Shown: positions 9,386-18,254 of the stretch, piece after piece
Numbering within the stretch: the first letter of the stretch is position 1
How the letters are laid out: every line of letters begins with the position of its first letter
NCBI RefSeq assembly: GCF_035621455.1
Contig: NZ_CP141823.1
Span: 1,116,001 to 1,180,000, forward strand
DNA from: Vibrio natriegens NBRC 15636 = ATCC 14048 = DSM 759
GTDB lineage: Bacteria; Pseudomonadota; Gammaproteobacteria; Enterobacterales; Vibrionaceae
Reading direction: 5' to 3'
Length of the DNA stretch: 64,000 bases
Notes under the pieces: model-generated
What the model was told of the DNA's origin: nothing
Seen by the model: only the letters and a program-made list of their open reading frames with translations
The model's database searches: none
Program-made: the position numbers and the translations under genes

Positions 9386-10417
9386 ATGAAAATTAAAGCA
9401 TTATCAAAGCTAAAGCCTGAAGAAGGCATCTGGATGACTGAGGTGGAAAAACCTGAGGTTGGCCATAACGACATTCTGATCAAAATTAAGAAAACGGCTA
9501 TCTGTGGTACAGACGTACACATCTACAACTGGGATGAATGGTCACAAAAAACCATTCCAGTACCTATGGTTGTGGGCCACGAGTACGTGGGTGAAGTTGT
9601 TGCGATTGGTCAGGAAGTTCGTGGCTTTGAAATTGGTGATCGCGTATCTGGCGAAGGTCACATTACTTGTGGTCACTGTCGTAACTGTCGTGGTGGTCGT
9701 ACACACCTTTGTCGCAATACCATCGGTGTAGGTGTAAACCGTGAAGGTGCATTTGCAGAATACTTGGTTATCCCAGCGTTCAACGCGTTTAAGATCCCAG
9801 ATGAGATTTCTGACGATCTAGCATCGATCTTCGACCCGTTTGGTAACGCAGTACACACCGCACTTTCTTTCGACCTAGTTGGTGAAGATGTGCTGATCAC
9901 GGGTGCTGGTCCAATCGGCATCATGGCAGCTGCAGTTGCAAAACACGTTGGTGCGCGTCACGTAGTCATCACAGACGTCAACGAGTACCGTCTGGAACTT
10001 GCTCGTAAGATGGGTGTCACTCGCGCAGTAAACGTAGCAGAAGAGAAGCTAGAAGATGTAATGGCAGAGTTGAACATGACAGAAGGCTTCGATGTTGGCC
10101 TTGAAATGTCTGGCAACCCTGCTGCGTTCAACTCAATGCTGACAACCATGAACCACGGCGGTCGTATTGCTCTGCTAGGTATTCCACCATCAGACATGGG
10201 TATCGACTGGAACCAAGTGATCTTCAAAGGTCTGGTTATCAAAGGTATCTACGGACGTGAGATGTTCGAAACTTGGTACAAGATGGCAAGCCTGATCCAA
10301 TCGGGTCTGGATCTGTCGCCAATCATCACACACCACTACAAGATTGATGACTTCCAAGAAGGCTTCGACGTTATGCGTAGCGGTCAGTCTGGCAAAGTTA
10401 TCCTTGATTGGGAATAA
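9386..10417 (+). CDS. tdh: L-threonine 3-dehydrogenase
   Basis: Zinc- and NAD-dependent oxidation of L-threonine to 2-amino-3-ketobutyrate, the substrate of the adjacent Kbl. The ATG at 9386 gives 343 aa, close to the E. coli enzyme; GTG and TTG codons just upstream are in frame but less likely. Medium-chain dehydrogenase landmarks are clear: [16 protein letters not shown] with the catalytic Cys, GHEYVGEV, the four-cysteine structural zinc loop [15 protein letters not shown], and the Rossmann [10 protein letters not shown]. The sequence matches E. coli Tdh almost along its whole length. An intrinsic terminator follows. Confidence 0.97.
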   Translation: MKIKALSKLKPEEGIWMTEVEKPEVGHNDILIKIKKTAICGTDVHIYNWDEWSQKTIPVPMVVGHEYVGEVVAIGQEVRGFEIGDRVSGEGHITCGHCRNCRGGRTHLCRNTIGVGVNREGAFAEYLVIPAFNAFKIPDEISDDLASIFDPFGNAVHTALSFDLVGEDVLITGAGPIGIMAAAVAKHVGARHVVITDVNEYRLELARKMGVTRAVNVAEEKLEDVMAELNMTEGFDVGLEMSGNPAAFNSMLTTMNHGGRIALLGIPPSDMGIDWNQVIFKGLVIKGIYGREMFETWYKMASLIQSGLDLSPIITHHYKIDDFQEGFDVMRSGQSGKVILDWE

Positions 10418-10432
10418 CCATTCTAAGTAAGA

Positions 10433-10458
10433 AAAACGCTCCGAAAGGGGCGTTTTTT
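10433..10458 (+). terminator. Terminator after tdh
   Basis: A GC-rich stem built on AACGCTCC and GGGGCGTT with a short GAAA-type loop, followed by a run of six T; it ends the kbl-tdh unit. Confidence 0.85.
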
Positions 10459-10551
10459 GTTTTAGGGAACATGAATAACCAGTAAACGTCTGGAATTAAT
10501 CCCCCAAAGTCCTAACTAAGTAGAGTTTTGCTTAGCAGATCGAACGACAGG

Positions 10552-10752
10552 TTACCTCCAATGCTTTTCTTCTAGCTCTTTTTGAGCTTTGTCTAGCAAA
10601 GCCATTAGCCTGTCCGCATCTTTGTATTTCCCTGCGATGATGGCACTACGTAATTCGACCTGTAGAGCCTTTAATTTATCTAAGCCAGTTGGAGATTTCA
10701 CAAGACGACGTAAACCTTCAGCTTGATCCATAGAACTGATGTTATTGTTCAT
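10552..10752 (-). CDS. Small charged protein, unknown function (66 aa)
   Basis: A 66-aa charged, mostly helical protein with no signal peptide or membrane segment. The ATG has GGGAG 5 bases upstream, a good ribosome site. The N-terminus overlaps the end of the upstream small zinc-ribbon gene by 11 bases, so the two are probably translated together. The C-terminal half (ADRLMALLDKAQKELEEKHW) should form a helix or short coiled coil. I do not recognise the family. It may be an accessory subunit of its neighbour. Confidence 0.6.
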   Translation of the reverse strand: MNNNISSMDQAEGLRRLVKSPTGLDKLKALQVELRSAIIAGKYKDADRLMALLDKAQKELEEKHWR

Positions 10753-10936
10753 TTAAGCTCCCACTTCGATGGAGAACTATATCTCCTTGAGTTTGATGAG
10801 AAAAAACCTCTGCTGAACAATTTATACACTCATATTTGAAGTATTTTTTCCGGAATACTTTTTCTATGAATGTCCGGCGTATTCGATTAAACACCGTACT
10901 CTTCTTACACGAAGGGCACATCCCATAAAGTTGCAT
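10742..10936 (-). CDS. Small zinc-ribbon protein (64 aa)
   Basis: A 64-aa basic protein with two cysteine pairs, CPSCKK near residue 7 and CINCSAEV near residue 37, the layout of a single zinc ribbon. Between them is a very basic stretch (RIRRTFIEKVFRKKYFKY), suggesting nucleic-acid contact. The ribosome site is weak. It overlaps the following 66-aa gene, forming a two-gene unit on the minus strand facing the tdh terminator. No specific family is recognised; nucleic-acid binding is inference. Confidence 0.55.
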   Translation of the reverse strand: MQLYGMCPSCKKSTVFNRIRRTFIEKVFRKKYFKYECINCSAEVFSHQTQGDIVLHRSGSLNEQ

Positions 10937-11321
10937 ATAAATTAGCCTACTGACGAACGGACAAAAAATTTATTCATACCCACCTGGGTATGAAACTTAG
11001 TTATATGCATGAGATTACTTCGAGTTTTTGTTTTTTGGTGTGATGTGCACCCCATAATTCAATGTTAAATAGGTGGTTAGATAAAGTTGGCAGCGGTAGG
11101 TTGATGGTGGATTTCTGCTGGATTTTTACACAGGTTAGCCTAAATATTTTCTGCAATTTCTTGTCTATTGCCTATATTGAGCTAATGGTTACTTATAGTT
11201 TTATTTGTTTTTATTAATTGGCTTACTTTTAATTCAATATAAAACTTTAAAACAAAATGGCTCTTGTAATGGTGATAACAAGTAAGTCATCCATAGTTCA
11301 CCAAAGATGAAGATTGAGAAT
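10937..11321. other. Intergenic region upstream of the cold-shock gene
   Basis: About 385 bases, AT-rich in its right half, between a minus-strand small-gene pair and the cold-shock gene. Promoters for both are expected here. Cold-shock genes of this family often have long structured 5' leaders, and the space would allow one, but I see no convincing cold-box motif or clean -35/-10. Confidence 0.4.
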
Positions 11322-11525
11322 ATGAGTACAGGAATAGTTAAGTGGTTCAATGGAGATAAAGGATTTGGCTTTATTACACCGGATGATGGCAGTAAAGATT
11401 TATTCGTCCACCATTCGGAAATTAAAATGAGTGGTTATAAGTCGCTGGCGGATGGCCAGAAAGTAGAATACGAAGTAGGGCAAGGGCAAAAAGGTCCGTG
11501 TGCGACTAATGTTAAGCCTCTATAA
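11322..11525 (+). CDS. CspA-family cold-shock protein
   Basis: A 67-aa single cold-shock domain (OB fold) that binds single-stranded RNA or DNA and acts as an RNA chaperone. RNP1 is seen in KGFGFITP and RNP2 in DLFVHHSEI; the [15 protein letters not shown] start is diagnostic. The ATG at 11322 is chosen because the product then matches the usual 67-70 aa; an in-frame ATG 15 bases upstream is possible. The long upstream gap allows a leader that could control translation at low temperature, which is known for relatives but not shown here. Confidence 0.92.
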   Translation: MSTGIVKWFNGDKGFGFITPDDGSKDLFVHHSEIKMSGYKSLADGQKVEYEVGQGQKGPCATNVKPL

Positions 11526-11602
11526 CTGAGTATTGAAGAGTAAGCAGGCTCATTAAGTGTCGCTATGAGTCTGCTTTTAGTGTTTTTTAAGCATAAGTCA
11601 GG

Positions 11603-12040
11603 TTAAAACCCTCGGCTTTTCCAGAACTGTCCTTCGTCACGAGCAACAACGTTGAATGTTTTTTCAGCGATTGTCTTACCTTGCATTTCTAGCGTCATTC
11701 GCCATTCACCTAAGTTGCTTTCTAATCCGTTAATCGGACACAGTAGCTGAATGGTATCGCCAAGATAGAAGTGCCAATCATTACTTCGTACATACACTTC
11801 TCCATCAAAAGGCGCGAGTACTTTACCCTTTTTATTGATAATGCCCGGATGATGGATGCAAAACTGTAAAAGCTGTCCTTTCGCTTTCTTAATATTGACG
11901 GTAAAGCCAAATTCAACCCCTTCATCGGCAGTAACCGTTTGGGTGAACGCTTTAATTTGAGGCAACTCTTTGGCTTTTGCATCCCAGAGGGAATAAATAC
12001 CGTAGGATGTCATTTCTATAACTGGAGTACGTTTTGCCAC
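11603..12040 (-). CDS. DUF3859-like protein
   Basis: A 145-aa soluble protein starting at GTG. It begins MAKRTPVIEMTSYGIYSLWD and is rich in beta-strand-like segments (GEVYVRSNDWHFYLGDTI, GEWRMTLEMQGKTIAEKTF), which suits an immunoglobulin-like sandwich. I believe it belongs to the DUF3859 family, whose function is unknown; this is from memory. No signal peptide or membrane segment is visible. It stands alone, convergent with the cold-shock gene. Confidence 0.7.
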   Translation of the reverse strand: MAKRTPVIEMTSYGIYSLWDAKAKELPQIKAFTQTVTADEGVEFGFTVNIKKAKGQLLQFCIHHPGIINKKGKVLAPFDGEVYVRSNDWHFYLGDTIQLLCPINGLESNLGEWRMTLEMQGKTIAEKTFNVVARDEGQFWKSRGF

Positions 12041-12385
12041 TCATTGGTTCTCGCTCATGAATAATGCCGCGATTCTACCAAATACCTGCAGGGCTTCAAG
12101 CAAGGGCCTGTATCCCCACAAAAACAGACCACAATATGGTGAGGTTGTGTCTGAATTACTCGACGTCATTCTAAGCCTGATGTGATGGATGAGAAGACAT
12201 CGATGCTTGTCTTTTTGTGACTTTCTGTGAAACAGAAGCTGGTGGGAGAACTATCAATTACATAACAAGAGGTCTTGCTCCCAAAGTTTATTTGCAATCA
12301 TAGTTTTCGGACTATTCCGACAGGATCTTCTGAGATTAGTATAGCGAGGTTAAAAATACTTCGCTTGATGGAATAAGGTAAAACT
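12041..12385. other. Intergenic region upstream of carbonic anhydrase
   Basis: About 345 bases between divergent DUF3859 and carbonic anhydrase genes; both promoters must lie here. At 12194-12216 AAGACA and TGTCTT flank an 8-base loop and are followed by a T-run, like a small intrinsic terminator pointing towards the carbonic anhydrase. It could end a short transcript or leader. No open frame here looks coding. Confidence 0.35.
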
Positions 12386-13105
12386 ATGAATAAGTCACTT
12401 ACAGCGCTAGGTTTATCTCTAGCATTAGTTGGTACAGCGCATGCTGCAAATTGGGGATATGAGGGTAATCATGGCCCGGAGCATTGGGGGGAATTTGCTT
12501 CTGAATGTGCTCAGGGTAAAAACCAGAGCCCAATTGATATTCAGTCTACGGTTCAGGCGGAATTGGCCAAGCTGGAATTAGATTACAATGGTAAAGCTAT
12601 TTCACTGACAAACAATGGCCATACGCTACAAACGAGTCTAGAAGGCGACAACAACCTGCTTGTTGACGGTAAATCATTTAACCTCAAGCAATTCCACTTC
12701 CATACGCCATCAGAAAACCATGTAGACGGTAAATCCTATCCGTTAGAGGCGCATTATGTTCACGCAGATGAGCAAGGTAATCTTGCGGTAGTCGCGGTAT
12801 TCTTCGAAGAAGGTGAAGCAAACCCAGCGTTGACTAAGCTATTAGATAAAGTCCCAGCAAAAGACAGTAACGTGACGATCAGTGCGCCATTTGATGCCAG
12901 TGCCCTGATCCCGAGTGAGAAAGATTACTATCGATTTAATGGCTCTTTGACCACGCCTCCATGCTCGGAAGGGGTGCGTTGGCTAGTGCTTAAAGATCCT
13001 CAGACGATTTCAGCAGAACAAATCGCGACATTTGAACAAGCCATGGGTGAAAATAATCGTCCAGTACAGCCATTGAATGCGCGTCTGATTTTAACCAAGC
13101 AATAA
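12386..13105 (+). CDS. Periplasmic alpha-carbonic anhydrase
   Basis: Reversible hydration of CO2 to bicarbonate in the periplasm. The 239-aa precursor has a signal peptide ending at AHA. Alpha-class markers are clear: NQSPIDI near residue 46, the zinc triad in FHFHTPSENH and EAHYVH, and the active-site TTPPCSEGVRW with the conserved Thr-Thr-Pro. The paired cysteines (ECAQGK and PPCSEG) match the conserved disulfide. It is monocistronic, closed by a strong hairpin shared with the convergent channel gene. Confidence 0.95.
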   Translation: MNKSLTALGLSLALVGTAHAANWGYEGNHGPEHWGEFASECAQGKNQSPIDIQSTVQAELAKLELDYNGKAISLTNNGHTLQTSLEGDNNLLVDGKSFNLKQFHFHTPSENHVDGKSYPLEAHYVHADEQGNLAVVAVFFEEGEANPALTKLLDKVPAKDSNVTISAPFDASALIPSEKDYYRFNGSLTTPPCSEGVRWLVLKDPQTISAEQIATFEQAMGENNRPVQPLNARLILTKQ

Positions 13106-13127
13106 CGGCTGCTAAACCATTATGAAA

Positions 13128-13151
13128 AAGCCCACTCAATTGAGTGGGCTT
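13128..13151. terminator. Bidirectional terminator (24-bp perfect palindrome)
   Basis: AAGCCCACTCAA followed by its exact reverse complement lies between the convergent carbonic anhydrase and mechanosensitive channel genes. A-rich and T-rich flanks on the two sides suit termination in both directions. Confidence 0.8.
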
Positions 13152-13165
13152 CGCTTTATGTAATG

Positions 13166-14269
13166 TTAAAAGCCATTTTCGTCTTGTTCTGTCTGATTGG
13201 CCATTTGAATCGGATCCAACTTAAGCGTTTGAGTTGGAAAGGCAATGTCTGCGTTGTGCTCTTTAATGATAGTGATCACTTGCAGTAAGACATCCTGCTT
13301 TACCTCATGGTAGCGCACCCAGTTGACCGTCTTTGTGAAGGTATAGATAAAGAAGTTCAACGACGATGGTCCGAAAGAATCGAAGTTCACGATGAGCGTT
13401 TGACGAGCGTCAATGTCTTTGTGAGCCTTCAGCATTTCCTTTATCGCATTGATGAGCTCCGGCACTTTTTCTGCGTCATCATAGCGAAGGCCAATTTTTT
13501 CATAAATGCGTCGGTTGAGCATTCGAGACGGGTTTTCCACCACAATGCTACTAAAAACCGAGTTGGGAACGTAAAGCGGGCGTTTATCAAACGTGCGAAT
13601 AATCGTCATGCGCCACCCGATGCGTTCAACTGTGCCTTCGATCTCTCTGTCGGGAGAGCGAACCCAGTCGCCAACTTTGAAGGGACGGTCGAAATAGATC
13701 ATCAAACCACCAAAGAAGTTAGACAACAAATCTTTCGCGGCTAAACCCACAATCAAACCACCCACACCACCAAAGGTGAGCAGACCTGACAGAGAAAGGC
13801 CAAACGCCTGCATGATCGTCAGAACGCCCAATGTGGCGAAGAACAAGCGAGCCACTTTCGCGATAGCCTGCACCGTCGTTTCGTCGCGTTTTTGGTGTTC
13901 GAGTACGTATTCTTCTACATTGGTGATTAGCCTCATCAAGGTCCAGACCAAGATGCTGATGATCAAAATGAGCTTGAGTGTGCTCAGCCAATCTATCTTA
14001 TCGTTTAGCTCGCTTTCTAAAATAATGCCGAGTGATACGGTGGCGGGCCAACACCAGATGAGTGTACTCACTGGCGCTTTGAGAGCCTCAAGCAACATGT
14101 CATCCCAATGGAATGGTGTTTTCTCTACCAGGATGGCTAAACGTGAGCGAATTAATCGCCAAGCGATCCATGCAATAAAACTGGCGAGAGTGATAAATAG
14201 AACACTGCTGTTCCATTCTTCACCGTTGGTAAGAATATAGTTTTGAAGATCGATAAACCACTGTGACAT
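13166..14269 (-). CDS. MscS-family mechanosensitive channel, YnaI-like
   Basis: A 367-aa inner-membrane channel that would open under membrane tension and release solutes on hypo-osmotic shock. Several hydrophobic helices fill residues 20-160; the pore helix and following beta domain are recognised in GLSLSGLLTFGGVGGLIVGLA, FFGGLMIYFDRPFKVGDWV and PLYVPNSVFSSIVVENPSRM. The sequence from the pore helix onwards matches E. coli YnaI (low-conductance MscS paralogue) much better than MscS. It is a single gene convergent with carbonic anhydrase. Confidence 0.92.
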   Translation of the reverse strand: MSQWFIDLQNYILTNGEEWNSSVLFITLASFIAWIAWRLIRSRLAILVEKTPFHWDDMLLEALKAPVSTLIWCWPATVSLGIILESELNDKIDWLSTLKLILIISILVWTLMRLITNVEEYVLEHQKRDETTVQAIAKVARLFFATLGVLTIMQAFGLSLSGLLTFGGVGGLIVGLAAKDLLSNFFGGLMIYFDRPFKVGDWVRSPDREIEGTVERIGWRMTIIRTFDKRPLYVPNSVFSSIVVENPSRMLNRRIYEKIGLRYDDAEKVPELINAIKEMLKAHKDIDARQTLIVNFDSFGPSSLNFFIYTFTKTVNWVRYHEVKQDVLLQVITIIKEHNADIAFPTQTLKLDPIQMANQTEQDENGF

Positions 14270-14495
14270 AAGTAACTTTATTTCGAATGAGTCTTGGTGA
14301 GAAAGGTAGCAGATATTAAACGCTCACCCCAGAAATTTAACAAATATTGTATAGCACCGGCGTTATTGTCAGTAGAGTAAGTAACATTACCTTACAGGGC
14401 TTGAACGTTTAATTATAAGTTCTTTGACTTATCGCTAACATTAAGCGGTGGCAAGTGTGAGAGGGTATTGCCACTTAAAATTAGCGGAGGCAGAT

Positions 14496-14843
14496 ATGGA
14501 ATTTAAAGAGCAGGATAGAATTGCGCTCTATAACACTTGGATGTCACAAAAGGCCAAAATGCACATCACTCAAATGGATATGGCGAAGCGCCTCGGTGTG
14601 AGCTTACATGAGTTTTCTGGCCTATTACGTGGTAGTTCACCCCTGACATTGGGTTTTGTAAAACAGCTATGCGAGCAGCTACATGTGCGCCCTAGTCAAG
14701 TGATTCCGACTCTAAATGAGCGAGAAATGTCTGCTATAGGTTCTGTACAACTGCAAAGCCGAGTAACGGTGGATGGCGATATTAGTAACGTATTTATCGA
14801 AGGCAACCAGGTGGTGATCGAATACGTGCATCAAGTGAGCTAG
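14496..14843 (+). CDS. Small XRE-type helix-turn-helix regulator
   Basis: A 115-aa protein starting at the ATG at 14496, which has GGAGG 6 bases upstream. Residues about 23-70 (ITQMDMAKRLGVSLHEFSGL then LTLGFVKQLCEQLHVRPSQV) are a Cro/C1-type helix-turn-helix. A short C-terminal beta-like tail (QSRVTVDGDISNVFIEGNQVVIEY) may dimerise or bind a ligand. No toxin or phage gene lies beside it, so a stand-alone regulator is likely; targets are unknown. It diverges from the channel gene and ends at a clear terminator. Confidence 0.75.
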   Translation: MEFKEQDRIALYNTWMSQKAKMHITQMDMAKRLGVSLHEFSGLLRGSSPLTLGFVKQLCEQLHVRPSQVIPTLNEREMSAIGSVQLQSRVTVDGDISNVFIEGNQVVIEYVHQVS

Positions 14844-14913
14844 TTTTCGCAGCCCGGTCTCAATCACTATTTGAACGACGACTACGCTCTCCAGCCCTTA
14901 GCTAATTAGCTAT

Positions 14914-14943
14914 AAAAAACGAGCCTTTGATGGCTCGTTTTTT
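14914..14943. terminator. Terminator between XRE gene and lldD
   Basis: AAAACGAGCC and GGCTCGTTTT form a strong stem with a 6-base loop, A-rich on one side and T-rich on the other, so it can end both the plus-strand regulator and minus-strand lldD transcripts. Confidence 0.85.
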
Positions 14944-14957
14944 ATTGATGTATCGGA

Positions 14958-16100
14958 TTAGCTCGGGATTTTCACTAATGAGTCTTGTGAAAGGTCGGCA
15001 ATCGTTTTAGCACCGGTTAACGTCATCGCTACACGCATTTCTTTGTCGTAAAGGTCAAGCAGGTTCTCTACACCAGTACCACCTTGTGCAGCCAGTGCGT
15101 AGACAAAAGAACGACCCAGAAGCGTACAGTCCGCGCCAAGAGCAAGCATGCGAACCACATCCAATCCAGTACGAATACCAGAGTCAGCAAAAATCTTCAG
15201 GTCACCTTTAACCGCGTCTGCGATACTTGGCAGCGCTTTAGCGGTAGAAAGCACACCGTCCAGCTGACGACCACCGTGGTTAGATACGACGATACCATCG
15301 GCACCAAAGCGTACCGCGTCTTTTGCGTCTTCTTCATCCAGAATGCCTTTAATTACCATTGGGCCATCCCAAAAGTCACGAATCCACTCTAGATCTTTCC
15401 AAGAAATTGAAGGGTCAAAGTTTGCGCCTAGCCAACCAATGTAATCTTCTAACTTCGTTGGTTCACCACGGTAAGTGGAAATGTTACCCAGATCGTGAGG
15501 TTTACCCAGCATGCCTACATCCAGTGCCCAGCTCGGGTGACGCATCGCCTGAAATACGCGGCGCATTGCAGCATTAGGACCACTCATACCTGAGTGCATG
15601 TCGCGGTAGCGTGCGCCTGGTACTGGCATATCTACGGTAAACACAAGCGTCGTCACGCCAGCCGCTTTTGCACGCTCGAGAACGTTTTTCATAAAGCCGC
15701 GGTCTTTTAGCACGTATAGCTGGAACCACATTGGGCGTTCAATGGCCGGAGCGACTTCTTCAATCGGACAAACGGAAACCGTAGACATTGTGAAAGGAAT
15801 GCCTTTTTTCTCTGCTGCTTTTGCTGCCTGCACTTCGCCACGGCGTGCGTACATGCCCGTCAAACCAACAGGAGCAAGTGCGATAGGCATGGCGAGTTTC
15901 TCACCAAAGATCTCGGTTTCCAGGCTTAAATCAGCCATATCACGTAGGACGCGTTGACGAAGAGCGACATCACCTAAATCGTCAGTATTGCGCTTCAGAG
16001 TACGTTCATCGTAAGAGCCGCCATCAATATAGTGGAATAAAAATGGAGGTAGCTTGGCTTTAGCGGCTGCGCGGTAATCGGTAGAAGCAGATATAATCAT
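14958..16100 (-). CDS. lldD: L-lactate dehydrogenase (FMN, quinone-linked)
   Basis: Oxidises L-lactate to pyruvate at the inner membrane, passing electrons to quinone. The 380-aa product is a full FMN-dependent alpha-hydroxyacid dehydrogenase: [18 protein letters not shown] near the start, the catalytic H275 in [11 protein letters not shown], and FMN-phosphate contacts in [24 protein letters not shown] precedes the ATG. It lies 299 bases behind lldP on the same strand; the gap contains strong RNA structure and possible operator repeats, so lldD may be expressed both by read-through and from its own promoter. Confidence 0.96.
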   Translation of the reverse strand: MIISASTDYRAAAKAKLPPFLFHYIDGGSYDERTLKRNTDDLGDVALRQRVLRDMADLSLETEIFGEKLAMPIALAPVGLTGMYARRGEVQAAKAAEKKGIPFTMSTVSVCPIEEVAPAIERPMWFQLYVLKDRGFMKNVLERAKAAGVTTLVFTVDMPVPGARYRDMHSGMSGPNAAMRRVFQAMRHPSWALDVGMLGKPHDLGNISTYRGEPTKLEDYIGWLGANFDPSISWKDLEWIRDFWDGPMVIKGILDEEDAKDAVRFGADGIVVSNHGGRQLDGVLSTAKALPSIADAVKGDLKIFADSGIRTGLDVVRMLALGADCTLLGRSFVYALAAQGGTGVENLLDLYDKEMRVAMTLTGAKTIADLSQDSLVKIPS

Positions 16101-16242
16101 AATTGTGTCCTAGCGTTTATTCTAAGCAAAGTTGTGGAGCGTTGTTTCTCATCGCTACGGAGTAGCTGACGACATCAGAATACGGGTTAACAAAGAAGTA
16201 CAACTATCAGATAGAGTAATTCTAGTAACCAATTTACATAAT

Positions 16243-16292
16243 TGATTGAACAATCAGTCCAATTATTCAATCAGTTATATAAAGTGATTGAA
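16243..16292. promoter_or_regulatory. Repeats of TGATTGAA upstream of lldD
   Basis: The 8-mer TGATTGAA occurs at 16243-16250 and 16285-16292, its reverse complement TTCAATCA at 16266-16273, and the first copy forms a palindrome with CAATCA at 16251-16256. Such spaced inverted copies suggest an operator. The cognate protein is unknown. Confidence 0.4.
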
Positions 16293-16295
16293 GGT

Positions 16296-16363
16296 GACAC
16301 AGCTACTGGGGGAGACTTGCAGGTCAAATAACCTATGCAGGTAGTGTTGCTAATAGCTGTGTC
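16296..16363 (-). other. Long stem-loop between lldP and lldD
   Basis: GACACAGCTA (16296-16305) and TAGCTGTGTC (16354-16363) are perfect 10-bp arms. The enclosed 48 bases contain a second, imperfect hairpin around TGCAGGT/ACCTATGCA. In the lldP-lldD transcript this would fold into a branched structure. Confidence 0.5.
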
Positions 16364-16371
16364 AAAACCGT

Positions 16372-16391
16372 GCAGGGCGGGAACACCCTGC
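16372..16391 (-). terminator. Hairpin just after lldP
   Basis: GCAGGG and CCCTGC form a 6-bp stem with an 8-base loop directly after the lldP stop; on the minus strand it is followed after a few bases by TTTT. It may be a leaky terminator that lowers lldD relative to lldP. Confidence 0.4.
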
Positions 16392-16399
16392 GCTTTTGT

Positions 16400-18091
16400 T
16401 TACTTCATCAAAGCATCTGTCATGTTGAATCCGTATATCAGTACCAAGCCGATAATGCCCGTCATAACAAGGTAGTAGAACGTTGGGATAACGGTTTTAC
16501 GTAGCGTTGCACCTTCACGCCCCAGCAGACCTACTGTTGCTGATGCTGCTACTACGTTGTGAATCGCAATCATGTTACCCGCTGCTGCACCTACCGCTTG
16601 AAGTGAAACGACAATCACACTTGAGATAGATAGCGTTTGAGCGACTTCAAACTGGAATTGGCTGAACATCATGTTCGATACCGTGTTCGAACCCGCGATG
16701 AACGCGCCCAGTGCACCAACCGTTGCACTCAATGCCGGGAATGCAGAGCCAACAAGGTCTGAGGCAAAGTTCGCGGTTGTTACTGGCATACTCGCAAGGT
16801 CTGCACCATTAACACCTGAGTTAATGAAGATACGTACCATTGGAATGGTGAATACCAGTACGAAGCCAGCACCAATCAGTGTTTTGCTTGATTCGCCGAA
16901 TGCTTCACGAAGTGGTTTCGCGCTGCCGCTTTGCAGTAGTGCCGCAAGTAGCGCAACAAACACCAGGATGCCACCAGGCAGGTATAGCGGTTGGATTGCT
17001 GCACTAACGCCCGCTTCTCCAAGAATATTGCTGAAAGACAAGCTGATGCTTTGCAGGAAGCTCTTGAATTCCGCGCTTACACGGCTAGCAACAAGAATCA
17101 CAGCTAACAATACGTAAGGAACCCAAGCCATTACCAGGCTCATTGGCTTACCAGATTTCTCTTGAATGTTGATTTTCAGAGAACCTAACCACTCTGTAGG
17201 CCATTTGTCTTCGCTTTCAAAGTCCCATTTAGTTTTTGGTACCAGGAAGCCTTTTTTCGCTGCGGTCACCACAATTGCTAGACCAACAAGGCCACCAATC
17301 AGAGACGGGAACTCAGCACCTAAGAATACGCCAGTTAATGCGTAAGGAACCGTAAATGCGATACCAGCAAACAGAGCGAATGGCAGGATATCGAGACCTT
17401 CTGTCCAGCTTCTGTTTTTACCGAAGAATCGTGTTAACATCACAGCCATTAACACTGGAATCATAGTACCAACAACCGCGTGGATAACCGCTACGTGAGC
17501 AGTAATGTCCTGTAGGTATGCTTCCCATGAAGAACCTTGTGTTACCAATGTCTCGGTAATGTTATGTGAATCCAGTCCTTTATTGACACCGACAATGATC
17601 GGCGTGCCTACAGCACCAAATGACACAGGTGTAGACTGAATCATCATGCCCATTAGCACCGCTGCCATTGCAGGGAAGCCAATCGCAACGAGTAGCGGCG
17701 CAGCAATCGCAGCAGGCGTACCGAAACCAGATGCCCCTTCGATGAACGAGCCAAAACACCATGCAATGATGATAGTTTGAACACGACGGTCGGCAGAGAT
17801 ATCGGTAAAGCCGTTACGGATAGTTGTGATCGCTCCAGTGTGTTTTAAAGTGTTGAGCAAGAAGATGGCGCCAAACACAATCCAGAGAACAGATACGGTA
17901 ATTCCTAGGCCCTGGAATACGGATGCCAGTACGCGAGTAGCTGACATATCCCAAAACATTAGGGCGATAGCGACGGTAAGACCGAACGCAACAGGCATAG
18001 CTTTTTTAGCAGGCCAGTTGAGACCAACCAATAAAATGGCGGCCACAACAATTGGCGAAAACGCCACGAGGGCAAGTAGGGTTTCACTCAT
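16400..18091 (-). CDS. lldP: L-lactate permease
   Basis: Proton-coupled lactate uptake. The 563-aa protein is hydrophobic throughout with about 12-14 membrane helices and matches the LctP family length. Family features include [35 protein letters not shown] and the C-terminal [19 protein letters not shown]. It is the first gene of the lactate unit and is divergent from a LysR gene, which is the obvious candidate regulator. The hairpins behind it separate it from lldD. Confidence 0.95.
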   Translation of the reverse strand: MSETLLALVAFSPIVVAAILLVGLNWPAKKAMPVAFGLTVAIALMFWDMSATRVLASVFQGLGITVSVLWIVFGAIFLLNTLKHTGAITTIRNGFTDISADRRVQTIIIAWCFGSFIEGASGFGTPAAIAAPLLVAIGFPAMAAVLMGMMIQSTPVSFGAVGTPIIVGVNKGLDSHNITETLVTQGSSWEAYLQDITAHVAVIHAVVGTMIPVLMAVMLTRFFGKNRSWTEGLDILPFALFAGIAFTVPYALTGVFLGAEFPSLIGGLVGLAIVVTAAKKGFLVPKTKWDFESEDKWPTEWLGSLKINIQEKSGKPMSLVMAWVPYVLLAVILVASRVSAEFKSFLQSISLSFSNILGEAGVSAAIQPLYLPGGILVFVALLAALLQSGSAKPLREAFGESSKTLIGAGFVLVFTIPMVRIFINSGVNGADLASMPVTTANFASDLVGSAFPALSATVGALGAFIAGSNTVSNMMFSQFQFEVAQTLSISSVIVVSLQAVGAAAGNMIAIHNVVAASATVGLLGREGATLRKTVIPTFYYLVMTGIIGLVLIYGFNMTDALMK

Positions 18092-18254
18092 TTGTACATC
18101 CTTCGTTCGCAGACTTTTTTGAACGGTATGTTTCCGTTGTAGAGGCGACTTTTTGTTGTAATGGTTTTGTTAATTTGGCGTGAATCTACTCCTTTATTTT
18201 TTTTAGATATAGGGAAATAATGAAAATAATTAATTCCAAAAGTGACATAATCAA

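Noticed and set aside
12110-12129. CTGT and ACAG near 12110-12129 as a LexA site
   Set aside because: The spacing gives a 20-base element rather than the 16 bases of a LexA box.
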